From positions 1 through 20,787 of the forward strand of contig JADHXF010000027.1 in NCBI GenBank assembly GCA_016783105.1: a stretch of 20,787 bases of DNA, given 5' to 3'. The translations under genes were made by a program, and so were the position numbers. Source of the stretch: Dehalococcoidales bacterium (GTDB lineage Bacteria > Chloroflexota > Dehalococcoidia > Dehalococcoidales > RBG-16-60-22). Of this stretch, positions 5,478 through 14,013 are shown in pieces. The notes beneath the pieces are model-generated. The model was not told where the DNA came from, searched no databases, and worked only from the letters and a program-made list of their open reading frames with translations. Numbering within the stretch: position 1 is the stretch's first letter; every line of letters begins with the position of its first letter.

Positions 5478-8400
5478 ATGGGAAAACTAGGGGTTTTTCT
5501 CTGTGGTTGTCGTTTCAGTCCTCTGGGTTCGGCTGAGGCGGAAGAGCTTTTGACGGCGGCTCACCGCCATCCAGATGTTGCCTATGCCGGGCTCCATCCC
5601 GACATGTGTCTCAAGCCAGAGCCGGAGAAGGTGGCCGGGGTGATGAAGGAAAACGGGCTGGAGGGAGTGGTTTTCACCAGCTGTACTTCATTACTGCATC
5701 GAGGCGCATTTGGGGAGCTGGCATCTGCGGCCGGTCTGGCGCCCAATCAGTTTGAAGTAGTTGATTTGCGTGAGCAGATAGATGGGAAGAAGGCTTCGGA
5801 AAGGATAGCCGGAGCGGTGGCTGAACTTTCCGCCAGATTGATTTCGCCGCCAGAACTTGAGGAGAAATTGCCGGTTACCAGAAAGGCGCTGATAATTGGC
5901 GGCGGGGTAGCCGGTATTCAGGCGGCTCTGGACATCGCCGACGCTGGTTATGAGGTTTTCCTGGTGGAGAGAAATCCCAGCATCGGCGGGCACATGATAC
6001 AGTACTCCGAGGTCTTTCCCACCCTGGACTGTCCGCAGTGCATCATGACCCCCAAGATGGTGGAGGTTGGCCAGCATCCCGATATCAGGCTTCTGACCTA
6101 CTCGGAAGTGGAGCAGGTCTCGGGTCAGATAGGCAACTTCACCGTTCGCATCAGAAGAAAAGCTTCCTACGTGGACTGGGAAAAGTGTACCGGGTGCGGA
6201 GACTGTGCCACGGCCTGTCCCGTAGAAGTATATAGCGAATATGAACGAGGTATCGCGGCACAAAAAGCAATTTACAAGCCCTTTGGCCAGGCGGTGCCCG
6301 CGGTCTTTACCGTGGAAAAGAAGGGAACCGCGCCGTGCCGGATTGCCTGCCCGGCCGGTGTAAACGCCCAGGGGTATATTGCCCTGATTTCCCAGGGCAA
6401 ATTCAAAGAAGCCCTGGCACTGGTACGCCAGACCATGCCCTTCGCCGGGGTAATCGGGCGCGTCTGCACTCACCATTGTGAGACGGAGTGTGAACGAAAG
6501 ACTATTGATGAGCCCATGTCCATTCGAACTCTCAAACGATTTATTGCCGATTACGAGCTAAAGGCGGGTAGAGAGAAGGCGGTTCCTTTTGAAAAGACGA
6601 GGAAGGAGAAGATAGCGGTTGTGGGCTCCGGGCCGGCAGGCCTGGCCTGTGCCTATGACCTGGTCAGGAAGGGATATCCGGTAACCGTATTTGAAGCCAT
6701 GCCGATGGTCGGTGGGCTGCTGCGCTACGGGATTCCGGAGTACCGGCTGCCGGAGAACGTACTTGATAATGAGATTGATTATATTAAAGAACTCGGCGTT
6801 GAAATCAGGACGGATAGCACAGTAAAAGAAACGAGTGCACTTTTAGAACAAGGATACAGGGCTGTTTTCCTGGGTACCGGGGCCTGGGTGAGTCAGAAGC
6901 TGGGCATTCCCGGCGAGGACGCGGCGGGAGTGATTCACGCCCTCGATTTTCTGAAGCGGGTCAATTCTGGAAATGAAGTCAGTCCGGGACGGCGGGTAGC
7001 CGTGATTGGTGGAGGTAATGCGGCGGTGGATGCCGCCAGAGCCGCCAGACGCCTTGGTGCTGATGAGGTGACCATTATATATCGGCGTTCCCGGGAGGAA
7101 ATGCCGGCCGTTGCCGGTGAGGTTGATGAGGCGGAAAAGGAGGGGGTAAAGCTCCACATCCTGGCCGCGCCGGTGAAGGTCCTGGGCCAGAACGGCAAAT
7201 TGACCGGCATCGAGTGCCTGCGAATGGAACTGGGTGAGCCCGATGCCAGTGGTCGCCGACGGCCGGTACCAATCAAGGGCTCGGAATTCGCCCTGGACGT
7301 GGATAATGTGATTGTCGCCATCGGGCAGTCGGTGGACAAAGCCGGACTACCTGGGGAACTTGACTACACTGAAAGAGGCACCATAGCTGCCGACCCGGTC
7401 ACGCTGGAGACAAATATGACCGGTGTTTTCGCTGGTGGGGATGTGGTCTCCGGGCCGGCTGATGTCATCGGGGCTATTGCTGCCGGCAAGGAGGCAGCGG
7501 AGAGCATCGACCGCTATTTGAACGGCGCCGACCTGCGTGAGGGAAGACCGAAACAGGTTAACAGGGTCGAAGAAGTCTCAAAGGAAGGCATACCACCGAA
7601 ACTGAGGGCAGCGATGCCGATGCTTGACCTGAAACAGAGAGAAGGCTCCTTTGCCGAGGTGGAACTTGGCCTTGATGAGGAGACGGCCATGGCCGAAGCC
7701 AGGCGCTGCCTGAACTGCGCCGGTTGCTGTGAGTGTCTCTCCTGTGAAGCAGCCTGCGAAAGAAAAGCAATCGACCACGAAATGGTTGACCGTTATGAGG
7801 AACTTGACGTTGGCGCCATCGTGGTTGCCACCGGGTTTGAACTAACTCCCAAAAAGGCAATCACTGAGTTTGAGCCGGACCCGGACATGCTGGACGGGAT
7901 ACAATTTGAAAGAATTCTCTGTCCTGGCGGTCCTACTGCCGGGGTGGTATTGAGGCCATCCGACGCGAAAACACCCAAAGAGGTCGTATTCATATCCTGC
8001 GTGGGCTCCCGCGACCCCGAGCACGGCGTTCCCTACTGTTCCAGCGTCTGTTGTATGTATTTAGCCAAACAGGCCATGCTCTACAAGCACGCTGTCCCCG
8101 ATGGTCAGGCGTATATTTTCTATATGGACACCCGAAGCACAGGGAAGGGCTACGAGGAGTTTGTGCAGAGAGCTGTGGAAGAGGACGGCGTATTATACCT
8201 GAGGGGAAGAGTGTCCAAGATATTCCGGGACGGAGACAAACTGAAAGTCTGGGGAGCTGACACCCTGACGGGGAAGAGAATCGAATTGTCCTGTGACCTG
8301 GTGGTACTGGGCATGGCCATGATACCCAATCCAGAAAGTAAAGAACTGATGCGGGTACTCGGTATAAACACCGATAGCCACGGGTTTATCAACGAAGTTC

Positions 8401-8573
8401 ACTATAAACTTCGTCCTCTGGAGACCTCTGTCCCCGGCATCTACGTTGCCGGAACGGCTCAGGGCCCCAGGGACATCCCCGATTCGGTGGCTCAGGGGAG
8501 CGGGGCTGCCAGCAAAGTACTTATTCTATTCTCCGCCAGCGAAAAGGTGCCGGAAAAGGTGGCAGCAAGTTGA
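5478..8573 (+). CDS. hdrA: HdrA with an inserted NADPH-dependent GltD/NfnB-like flavoprotein domain
   Basis: A 1031-residue fusion. Order: HdrA N-terminal domain (VFLCGC, 1 to about 130); FAD-binding thioredoxin-reductase-like half with IIGGGVAGIQAALD (about 139) and FPTLDCPQC (about 175); ferredoxin motif CTGCGDCATACP (about 237-248). Then an insertion of roughly 400 residues (about 285-685) that is a complete GltD/NfnB-type module: CRIACPAGVNAQGY and CTHHCETECER iron-sulfur region, VVGSGPAGLA FAD motif, and IGGGNAAVDAARAARR with YRRSREEMPA for NADPH. After the insert the HdrA resumes with CLNCAGCCECLSCEAAC (about 744-760) and CVGSRDPEHGVPYCSSVCC (CX12CX3CC, about 840). It lacks the C-terminal 2x[4Fe-4S] domain. 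The ATG at 5478 (GGAAAA upstream) is preferred to TTG 5460. Likely role: NADPH entry or exit and flavin-based bifurcation. Confidence 0.93.
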   Translation: MGKLGVFLCGCRFSPLGSAEAEELLTAAHRHPDVAYAGLHPDMCLKPEPEKVAGVMKENGLEGVVFTSCTSLLHRGAFGELASAAGLAPNQFEVVDLREQIDGKKASERIAGAVAELSARLISPPELEEKLPVTRKALIIGGGVAGIQAALDIADAGYEVFLVERNPSIGGHMIQYSEVFPTLDCPQCIMTPKMVEVGQHPDIRLLTYSEVEQVSGQIGNFTVRIRRKASYVDWEKCTGCGDCATACPVEVYSEYERGIAAQKAIYKPFGQAVPAVFTVEKKGTAPCRIACPAGVNAQGYIALISQGKFKEALALVRQTMPFAGVIGRVCTHHCETECERKTIDEPMSIRTLKRFIADYELKAGREKAVPFEKTRKEKIAVVGSGPAGLACAYDLVRKGYPVTVFEAMPMVGGLLRYGIPEYRLPENVLDNEIDYIKELGVEIRTDSTVKETSALLEQGYRAVFLGTGAWVSQKLGIPGEDAAGVIHALDFLKRVNSGNEVSPGRRVAVIGGGNAAVDAARAARRLGADEVTIIYRRSREEMPAVAGEVDEAEKEGVKLHILAAPVKVLGQNGKLTGIECLRMELGEPDASGRRRPVPIKGSEFALDVDNVIVAIGQSVDKAGLPGELDYTERGTIAADPVTLETNMTGVFAGGDVVSGPADVIGAIAAGKEAAESIDRYLNGADLREGRPKQVNRVEEVSKEGIPPKLRAAMPMLDLKQREGSFAEVELGLDEETAMAEARRCLNCAGCCECLSCEAACERKAIDHEMVDRYEELDVGAIVVATGFELTPKKAITEFEPDPDMLDGIQFERILCPGGPTAGVVLRPSDAKTPKEVVFISCVGSRDPEHGVPYCSSVCCMYLAKQAMLYKHAVPDGQAYIFYMDTRSTGKGYEEFVQRAVEEDGVLYLRGRVSKIFRDGDKLKVWGADTLTGKRIELSCDLVVLGMAMIPNPESKELMRVLGINTDSHGFINEVHYKLRPLETSVPGIYVAGTAQGPRDIPDSVAQGSGAASKVLILFSASEKVPEKVAAS

Positions 8574-10531
8574 AAAAGAGAAGAATCGGAGTTTTTGTCT
8601 GCCACTGTGGTATGAATATTGCGGGCTCGGTAGATGTGGAGCGGGTGGTGGAGCAGATACAGGGCTACCCCGGAGTGGAACACGCCGAGCACTATATCTA
8701 CATGTGCTCCGACCCGGGTCAGGAGCTGGTGCGGAAAGCAATCAAAGAGAAAGGCCTGGATGGTGTTGTCATGAGCAATTGCTCGCCTTCCCTGCACCAG
8801 AACACCTTCCGTAAACTGGCATCATCAGAAGGCATTAACCCCTACCACTGCGAGATAGCCAATATACGGGAGCAGTGCAGTTGGCCCCATAACGCTGATA
8901 AGGAGACGGCCACCAGAAAAGCGGTGGCCATCATTGAATCGGTAATCGAAAAGCTGCGTCGCAACATATCATTAACGCCTTTGGTAGTGCCGCTGACCAA
9001 GAGGGTAATGGTTATAGGGGCCGGGGTAGCGGGGATGCAGGCGGCCCTGGACATCGCCGATAGCGGCTATGAGGTTGTGCTGGTGGAGAGAAGCCCAAGC
9101 ATCGGCGGGCATGCCACGCAGTTATCAGGAACGTTTCCCATTGCCGGTCGCGTTCCCTGCATGGTTTCACCTCTGATGTCAAAGGTGGCTTCACATCCCA
9201 ATATAAGGCTTTATGCCTACTCGGAAGTGGAAGATATCTCCGGCTATGTGGGCAATTTTAAAGTAAGCGTCAAAAAGAAAGCCACCAGTGTTGCAGAAGA
9301 GAAGTGCGACTACTGTGGACTCTGTCTGGGAAGCTGTCCGGTTGCCGTTCCTTCTGAATTTGACCGTGGTCTCTCGCAACGTGGTGCCATCTACGCTCCT
9401 TTTCCAGAGGCATTGCCGCAGCGACCGGTGATAGACCAGGACAACTGCAGGCATTTCAACGGCGACCAGTGTCATGCCTGCCAGGACGTCTGCCCCAATG
9501 GGGCTATCGATTTCCAGCAGAAGGATAAAGCAATCGAGGAAGAGGTTGGCGCCGTCATTGTGGCTACCGGGTATGAGCTTTTCCCTTGCAGTGGTCTCGC
9601 TGAATATGCCACTGACCCGGATATAATCGATGGGCTGCAGTTCGAAAGGCTGCTTTCACCTTCGGGGCCAACATCGGGGGAGGTCAGGAGACCGTCCGAC
9701 GGGAAGAAACCCGAGCAGGTGGTTTTCGTTCAGTGCGCCGGGTCGCGTGACCCGGAACACGGGGTATCTTATTGCTCCCGGGTATGCTGCATGTACGCGG
9801 CGAAACAGGCACTGCTTTACAAGCAGGCCGTTCCGAACGGCCAGGCATATATTTTCTACATGGACATTCGCTCCGATGCCAAGGGCTACGAAGAATTCGT
9901 CAAGGAAGTGGTGGATGAGGAGAGGGTGCTCTATTTACGGGGCAGGGTTTCCAGGATATTCCGGGACGGGGATAAACTTAAAGTCTGGGGCGCGGATACC
10001 CTGACCGGGAAGAGCATTGAGATTTCCGCCGACCTGGTGGTTCTGGCCACGGCCATGGTGCCCAGCCCGGGGGTGAAGGAGCTGGCAAGGAAGCTCAATA
10101 TCATCACCGACCAGCATGGCTTCATCACCGAAGCGCACATCAAGCTCAGGCCGGTGGAGACGCTCACTTCCGGAATTTACCTGGCGGGGACGGCACAGTG
10201 GCCAAGAGACCTGCCCGATACCGTCGCCTCGGCGAGCGGTGCGGCGAGTAAAATCCTCTCTCTCTTTTCCCGTAAAGAACTGCTCCACGAGCCGACGGTG
10301 GCCTTCGCGGACGAAGAAGTATGCCGCGGCTGCGGCCAGTGTGTTTCCATATGTGCTTTTCAGGCAATCGAGCTTGACCCGGTGAAAAAGGTGGCCAGGG
10401 TCAATGAAGCGATATGTGTTGGCTGCGGTGCCTGTGCGGCCACATGCCCTTCCAAGGCGATGCAGCACAAGAACTGGACGGCCCGGCAGTTCTTTGAGGT
10501 AATTGATATCGCTACGGCGGAATATGCATAA
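8570..10531 (+). CDS. hdrA: HdrA, flavin-based electron-bifurcating subunit (conventional form)
   Basis: A 653-residue HdrA of standard length and order: N-terminal domain (VFVCHCG at 8-14), FAD-binding half (VIGAGVAGMQAALD near 148), inserted ferredoxin domain (CDYCGLCLGSCP near 245; CHACQDVCP near 301), CX12CX3CC (CAGSRDPEHGVSYCSRVCC near 389), and a C-terminal 2x[4Fe-4S] domain (CRGCGQCVSIC and CVGCGACAATCP, about 585-625). The segment that reads FPTLDCPQC in its neighbour is FPIAGRVPCMVSP here, so one of the two usual cysteines is missing. It starts with TTG in TTGA, overlapping the stop of the previous gene by 4 nt, with AGGTGG 8 nt upstream. It is the best candidate for the bifurcating flavin site of the complex. 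Confidence 0.95.
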   Translation: MKKRRIGVFVCHCGMNIAGSVDVERVVEQIQGYPGVEHAEHYIYMCSDPGQELVRKAIKEKGLDGVVMSNCSPSLHQNTFRKLASSEGINPYHCEIANIREQCSWPHNADKETATRKAVAIIESVIEKLRRNISLTPLVVPLTKRVMVIGAGVAGMQAALDIADSGYEVVLVERSPSIGGHATQLSGTFPIAGRVPCMVSPLMSKVASHPNIRLYAYSEVEDISGYVGNFKVSVKKKATSVAEEKCDYCGLCLGSCPVAVPSEFDRGLSQRGAIYAPFPEALPQRPVIDQDNCRHFNGDQCHACQDVCPNGAIDFQQKDKAIEEEVGAVIVATGYELFPCSGLAEYATDPDIIDGLQFERLLSPSGPTSGEVRRPSDGKKPEQVVFVQCAGSRDPEHGVSYCSRVCCMYAAKQALLYKQAVPNGQAYIFYMDIRSDAKGYEEFVKEVVDEERVLYLRGRVSRIFRDGDKLKVWGADTLTGKSIEISADLVVLATAMVPSPGVKELARKLNIITDQHGFITEAHIKLRPVETLTSGIYLAGTAQWPRDLPDTVASASGAASKILSLFSRKELLHEPTVAFADEEVCRGCGQCVSICAFQAIELDPVKKVARVNEAICVGCGACAATCPSKAMQHKNWTARQFFEVIDIATAEYA

Positions 10532-10540
10532 GATGGGGAA

Positions 10541-13500
10541 ATGACCAAGTCAGAAGCAGTTTTAGTTATCGGCGCCGGGGTGGCGGGAATAAAAACCTCG
10601 CTGGAGATGGCGGAGGCGGGGCACAGGGTATATCTCTGCGAGCGGAAGCCGAGCATCGGGGGCGCACTCATCCAGATGGACAAATGGTTTCCGGATAACC
10701 ACTGCAGCCTGTGCCAGATGCTCCCTACGCTCAACAGAGATAAATCTGACCAGTTCTGCCTGCGGCGCGGGCTGAATCACCCGAACATCGAATTGCTATA
10801 CAATACGGAGGTCACGGAACTGCAGGGACAGGCGGGCGATTTCAGGGTAACGTTGGGTACCAGGAGCACCGGCGTTGATTCTCAACTATGCATTGGCTGT
10901 GGGCTCTGCACCGAGGTCTGTCCAATAGAGGTGGAGAGTCAGTTTGATGAAGGGCTGGGTCGGCGCAAGGCCATTGATGTGCCCAATCCATACGCTACAC
11001 CTCTCACGTATGCCATAGACTGGGAGAAGTGCACCCGGTGCGGGGACTGCGTAAAGAAATGCCCAACCGGGGCTATACAGCTTGAACAGATAGAAAGCAA
11101 GAGGCAGATTCAGGTGGGTGCCATTATTCTATCGACCGGCTTCGAGGAGTTTGACCCGCGTCTGGCCACGCAGTACGGCTACCGGCGCTATCCCAACGTA
11201 ATAACCAGCATTGGACTGGAAAGAATACTCAGTCCCGGTGGGCCTTCCTATGGTGAGCTGATTCGCCCCTCGGACAGCAGACCACCGGCGTCAATCGCCT
11301 TCCTGCAGTGCATCGGCTCGCGGGACAGCCGGAGGGATTACTGCTCCTCGGCGTGCTGCATGTTTGCCATCAAGGAAGCCACGCTCATCAAACAGAAGTG
11401 GCCGCAGACGGATGCCCAAATCTTTTTCATGGATATGAGGGCATTCGGCAAGGGGTATCATCGGTACTATGAACATGCCAGAGATGAGCTCGGCGTGCAA
11501 TTCACCCGCTGCCGTGTCCCGGTGGTAAAAGAAGACCCCCGCAACCATGACCTCCTGCTTACTGTAACCTCTGAAGAGGGATTACCGGTCAGGCGTCAGT
11601 TTGAAATGGTCGTACTGTCGGTGGGCCAGACGCCGGCACCGGAATTCAATGAGCTCTGTCAGGCCCTGGGCGTGGAAACGAACCGTTGGGGTTTCTGTCA
11701 GACGCGACCTTTCTCAAAGGTGGAGACATTACAGGAAGGGATATACGTATGTGGCAGCGCGGGCGGCCCCAAGGACATCGCTGATACCATGGTCGAAGCG
11801 GGTGCCGCCGCTGGCGAGGCGGCCAAATGGCTCTCCCCACCAGCCACCCGTCCGGTAAAAAAGGAACCGGTGGAAAAACCGACGAGTGAGGAAGCACCGA
11901 AGACCGCCGTTTTCCTGTGCGGCTGCGGTGGTGAAATTGCCCCGTTGCTCGACCTTGAGTCGGTGGCCGAATACGTTGGGAAGTTGCCTGGCGTCGTTCA
12001 CGTTGAGACTATGCCTTATCTCTGCCGCAGTGAGGCTTTCGAGGCGGTGGGCAAAGGGGTAAAGGAGCACAAGGGCAACCGCCTGGTGCTTGGGGCGTGC
12101 ACATATATCAGCGGGCAAATGCTTGATGAATTAACCGGCAAAGTCAGGCTTGACCCGGCCCTGGTCCGTGTGGTGAATCTCAGGGAAGAGGTTATCTGGG
12201 TACACCGTGACCAGTCGGCAAATGCGCTGGCCAAGGCGAAAAGCATGCTGGCCATGGCCGTGGAAGGCGTCAGGCAGCAGGAATTCCGGCCCACCTCACC
12301 GATAGCGGTGACACCCGATGCTGTGGTCATCGGCGGCGGCATGGCCGGTATGGCGGCGGCGCTGTCCATCGCCCGGCATGAAATCGAAGTTAATCTTGTC
12401 GAAAAATTATCGGAACCTGGTGGCAACCTGAAGGATATATATTCTACCCTGGAAAGCGGCGACACGCAGGCATTGCTCAGGGACACCGTAGAGCAGGTGC
12501 GAAAAAGTCCCCGTATTCATCTGCATATGGAGTCTGAGGTGGTGGAGGCGAGCGGTTACGCCGGCAATTTCAGGGTCGGTATCAGGGGGAAAGACGAGTC
12601 CATCAACACGGTGGCGGCTGGTGCCATAGTTGTCGCTACCGGTGGTGAAGAATACCATCCTGCCGAGTACTTGTATGGACAAAATGAAAAGGTGCTCACG
12701 CAGCCTGAACTGGAAAAGCGACTGTTTGCCGGCGAGCTTGACCCCGGCGGGTTGAGGTCGGTGGTTATGGTACAATGCGTTGGCTCCAGGGAAAAAGACC
12801 GACCCTACTGCAGTCGCGTCTGCTGCTCGCAGGCATTGAAGAACGCGTTAAAATTGAAAGAACTAAACCCCGGCATTGAGGTGAACGTTCTCTACAGGGA
12901 CATGATGAGCTACGGTTTTAGAGAGGAGCATTATACCCGGGCGCGGGAAAAAGGGGTGCGGTTTATCCGCTACGAGCTGGACAGTAAGCCAGAGGTAAAA
13001 CAGGATGGAGAAAGGCTAACTGTCGAAATCATCGATTCGGCGCTGGGTGGAACGTTAAGGCTTGAACCCGATCTTCTGGTACTGAGCACGGGCGTCATCC
13101 CCAATGATAACCGCGCTCTGGCTGATATTTTAGCCGTGGAACTGGACGAAGATGGGTTTTTCCAGGAGGCGGAGGAAAAATTCCGCCCGGTGGATTTTGT
13201 CAAAGATGGCATCTATGTCTGCGGGCTGGCCCATTCGCCGCGTGGTGTCGAGGAGACGATAGCCCAGGCCCGGGCGGCGGCGCGGAGGGCGGTATCGCTG
13301 CTGACCTCGAAACAGCTGAAAGCCGGAAGGGCTATTTCTGAGACGGTGCAGCGGCAGTGCCGCAAATGCGAGATGTGTATCAGCGTCTGCCCCTATGGCG
13401 CCCGGGCTATGGATGAGGAAACCGATGAAATTGTGGTGCGGGAGGCGCTGTGCCAGGGCTGTGGAGCCTGCGTGGTAGCCTGCCCCAGCGGTGCCGCAAA

Positions 13501-13558
13501 AATCAGGGGTTTCAGGGACAGGCAGGTATTTTCGTTAATAGATGCCGCTTTTCCGTGA
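10541..13558 (+). CDS. Double HdrA (two HdrA modules in one polypeptide)
   Basis: A 1005-residue tandem HdrA. Module 1 (about 1-433) starts directly at the FAD motif VIGAGVAGIKTSLE, without the usual N-terminal domain. It has FPDNHCSLC, two ferredoxin motifs (CIGCGLCTEVCP, CTRCGDCVKKCP) and CX10CX3CC (CIGSRDSRRDYCSSACC). A Pro/Lys/Glu-rich linker (about 434-455) joins it to module 2, which has the N-terminal domain (VFLCGCGG), a second FAD motif (VIGGGMAGMAAALS near 596), no inserted ferredoxin, a CX10CX3CC motif, and a C-terminal 2x[4Fe-4S] domain (CRKCEMCISVCP, CQGCGACVVACP). Fused HdrA pairs of this kind are known as BamE in class II benzoyl-CoA reductase complexes, but no BamB/BamC-like catalytic subunit is in this window. 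ATG 10541 follows GGGGAA, 9 nt after the previous stop. Confidence 0.92.
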   Translation: MTKSEAVLVIGAGVAGIKTSLEMAEAGHRVYLCERKPSIGGALIQMDKWFPDNHCSLCQMLPTLNRDKSDQFCLRRGLNHPNIELLYNTEVTELQGQAGDFRVTLGTRSTGVDSQLCIGCGLCTEVCPIEVESQFDEGLGRRKAIDVPNPYATPLTYAIDWEKCTRCGDCVKKCPTGAIQLEQIESKRQIQVGAIILSTGFEEFDPRLATQYGYRRYPNVITSIGLERILSPGGPSYGELIRPSDSRPPASIAFLQCIGSRDSRRDYCSSACCMFAIKEATLIKQKWPQTDAQIFFMDMRAFGKGYHRYYEHARDELGVQFTRCRVPVVKEDPRNHDLLLTVTSEEGLPVRRQFEMVVLSVGQTPAPEFNELCQALGVETNRWGFCQTRPFSKVETLQEGIYVCGSAGGPKDIADTMVEAGAAAGEAAKWLSPPATRPVKKEPVEKPTSEEAPKTAVFLCGCGGEIAPLLDLESVAEYVGKLPGVVHVETMPYLCRSEAFEAVGKGVKEHKGNRLVLGACTYISGQMLDELTGKVRLDPALVRVVNLREEVIWVHRDQSANALAKAKSMLAMAVEGVRQQEFRPTSPIAVTPDAVVIGGGMAGMAAALSIARHEIEVNLVEKLSEPGGNLKDIYSTLESGDTQALLRDTVEQVRKSPRIHLHMESEVVEASGYAGNFRVGIRGKDESINTVAAGAIVVATGGEEYHPAEYLYGQNEKVLTQPELEKRLFAGELDPGGLRSVVMVQCVGSREKDRPYCSRVCCSQALKNALKLKELNPGIEVNVLYRDMMSYGFREEHYTRAREKGVRFIRYELDSKPEVKQDGERLTVEIIDSALGGTLRLEPDLLVLSTGVIPNDNRALADILAVELDEDGFFQEAEEKFRPVDFVKDGIYVCGLAHSPRGVEETIAQARAAARRAVSLLTSKQLKAGRAISETVQRQCRKCEMCISVCPYGARAMDEETDEIVVREALCQGCGACVVACPSGAAKIRGFRDRQVFSLIDAAFP

Positions 13559-13573
13559 CAAGGAGGTAACAAA

Positions 13574-14005
13574 GTGGCCGAGGAAAAAGAGTTTGAACCA
13601 GTAATTGTTGGCTTCTTCTGTAACTGGTGTACGGCTACCGCCGCCGACCTCGCCGGCACACTCAGGATGCAGTACCCGGCCAATATCCGCCCCATAAGGA
13701 CCATGTGCAGCGGGTCGGTGGACCCGGTCTACGTTTTGAGAGCGCTGCTCGGTGGCGCTGACGGCGTGATTGTGGGAGGGTGTACTCCCGGCGATTGCCA
13801 CTATGTCTCCGGGAATTACAAAGCGAGAAGAAGAATGGCCATACTGAAGACGGTGCTGAGTACTCTCGGCCTTGAAGACGACAGGGTCTGGGTAAAATGG
13901 ATAAGCGCCGCGGAAGGCGCCAAGTTTGCCCGCACCATGAATGAAGTTACCGAAGCGGTCAAAAAACTGGGGCCAAACCCGATGAGCAAAGACTGGTCTA
14001 TATAG
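13574..14005 (+). CDS. mvhD: MvhD-like [2Fe-2S] adaptor protein
   Basis: A 143-residue MvhD/FlpD-family protein, the [2Fe-2S] adaptor that passes electrons from a hydrogenase, formate dehydrogenase or NAD(P)H module to HdrA. Visible cysteines are FFCNWCTATAADLAG (16 and 19), RTMCSGSVDP and GGCTPGDCHY, matching the family pattern. CNWCTATA replaces the commoner CNWCSYAGAD-type sequence. Length is typical. It starts with GTG behind a strong AGGAGG (13561-13566), 15 nt after the double HdrA, and is followed after 8 nt by the FdhB-like gene. That placement suggests MvhD bridges the FdhB-like protein to one of the HdrA modules. Confidence 0.95.
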   Translation: MAEEKEFEPVIVGFFCNWCTATAADLAGTLRMQYPANIRPIRTMCSGSVDPVYVLRALLGGADGVIVGGCTPGDCHYVSGNYKARRRMAILKTVLSTLGLEDDRVWVKWISAAEGAKFARTMNEVTEAVKKLGPNPMSKDWSI

Positions 14006-14013
14006 GGATGAGT

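Noticed and set aside
5691..6476. A 261-codon minus-strand open frame inside the GltD-fused HdrA gene.
   Set aside because: It is a shadow of a high-GC coding frame; the plus strand carries unmistakable cofactor motifs throughout.
4165..13558. Possible selenocysteine codons in the Hdr genes, as some HdrA proteins contain Sec.
   Set aside because: All frames run uninterrupted between normal starts and stops, and cysteine occupies the ligand positions.
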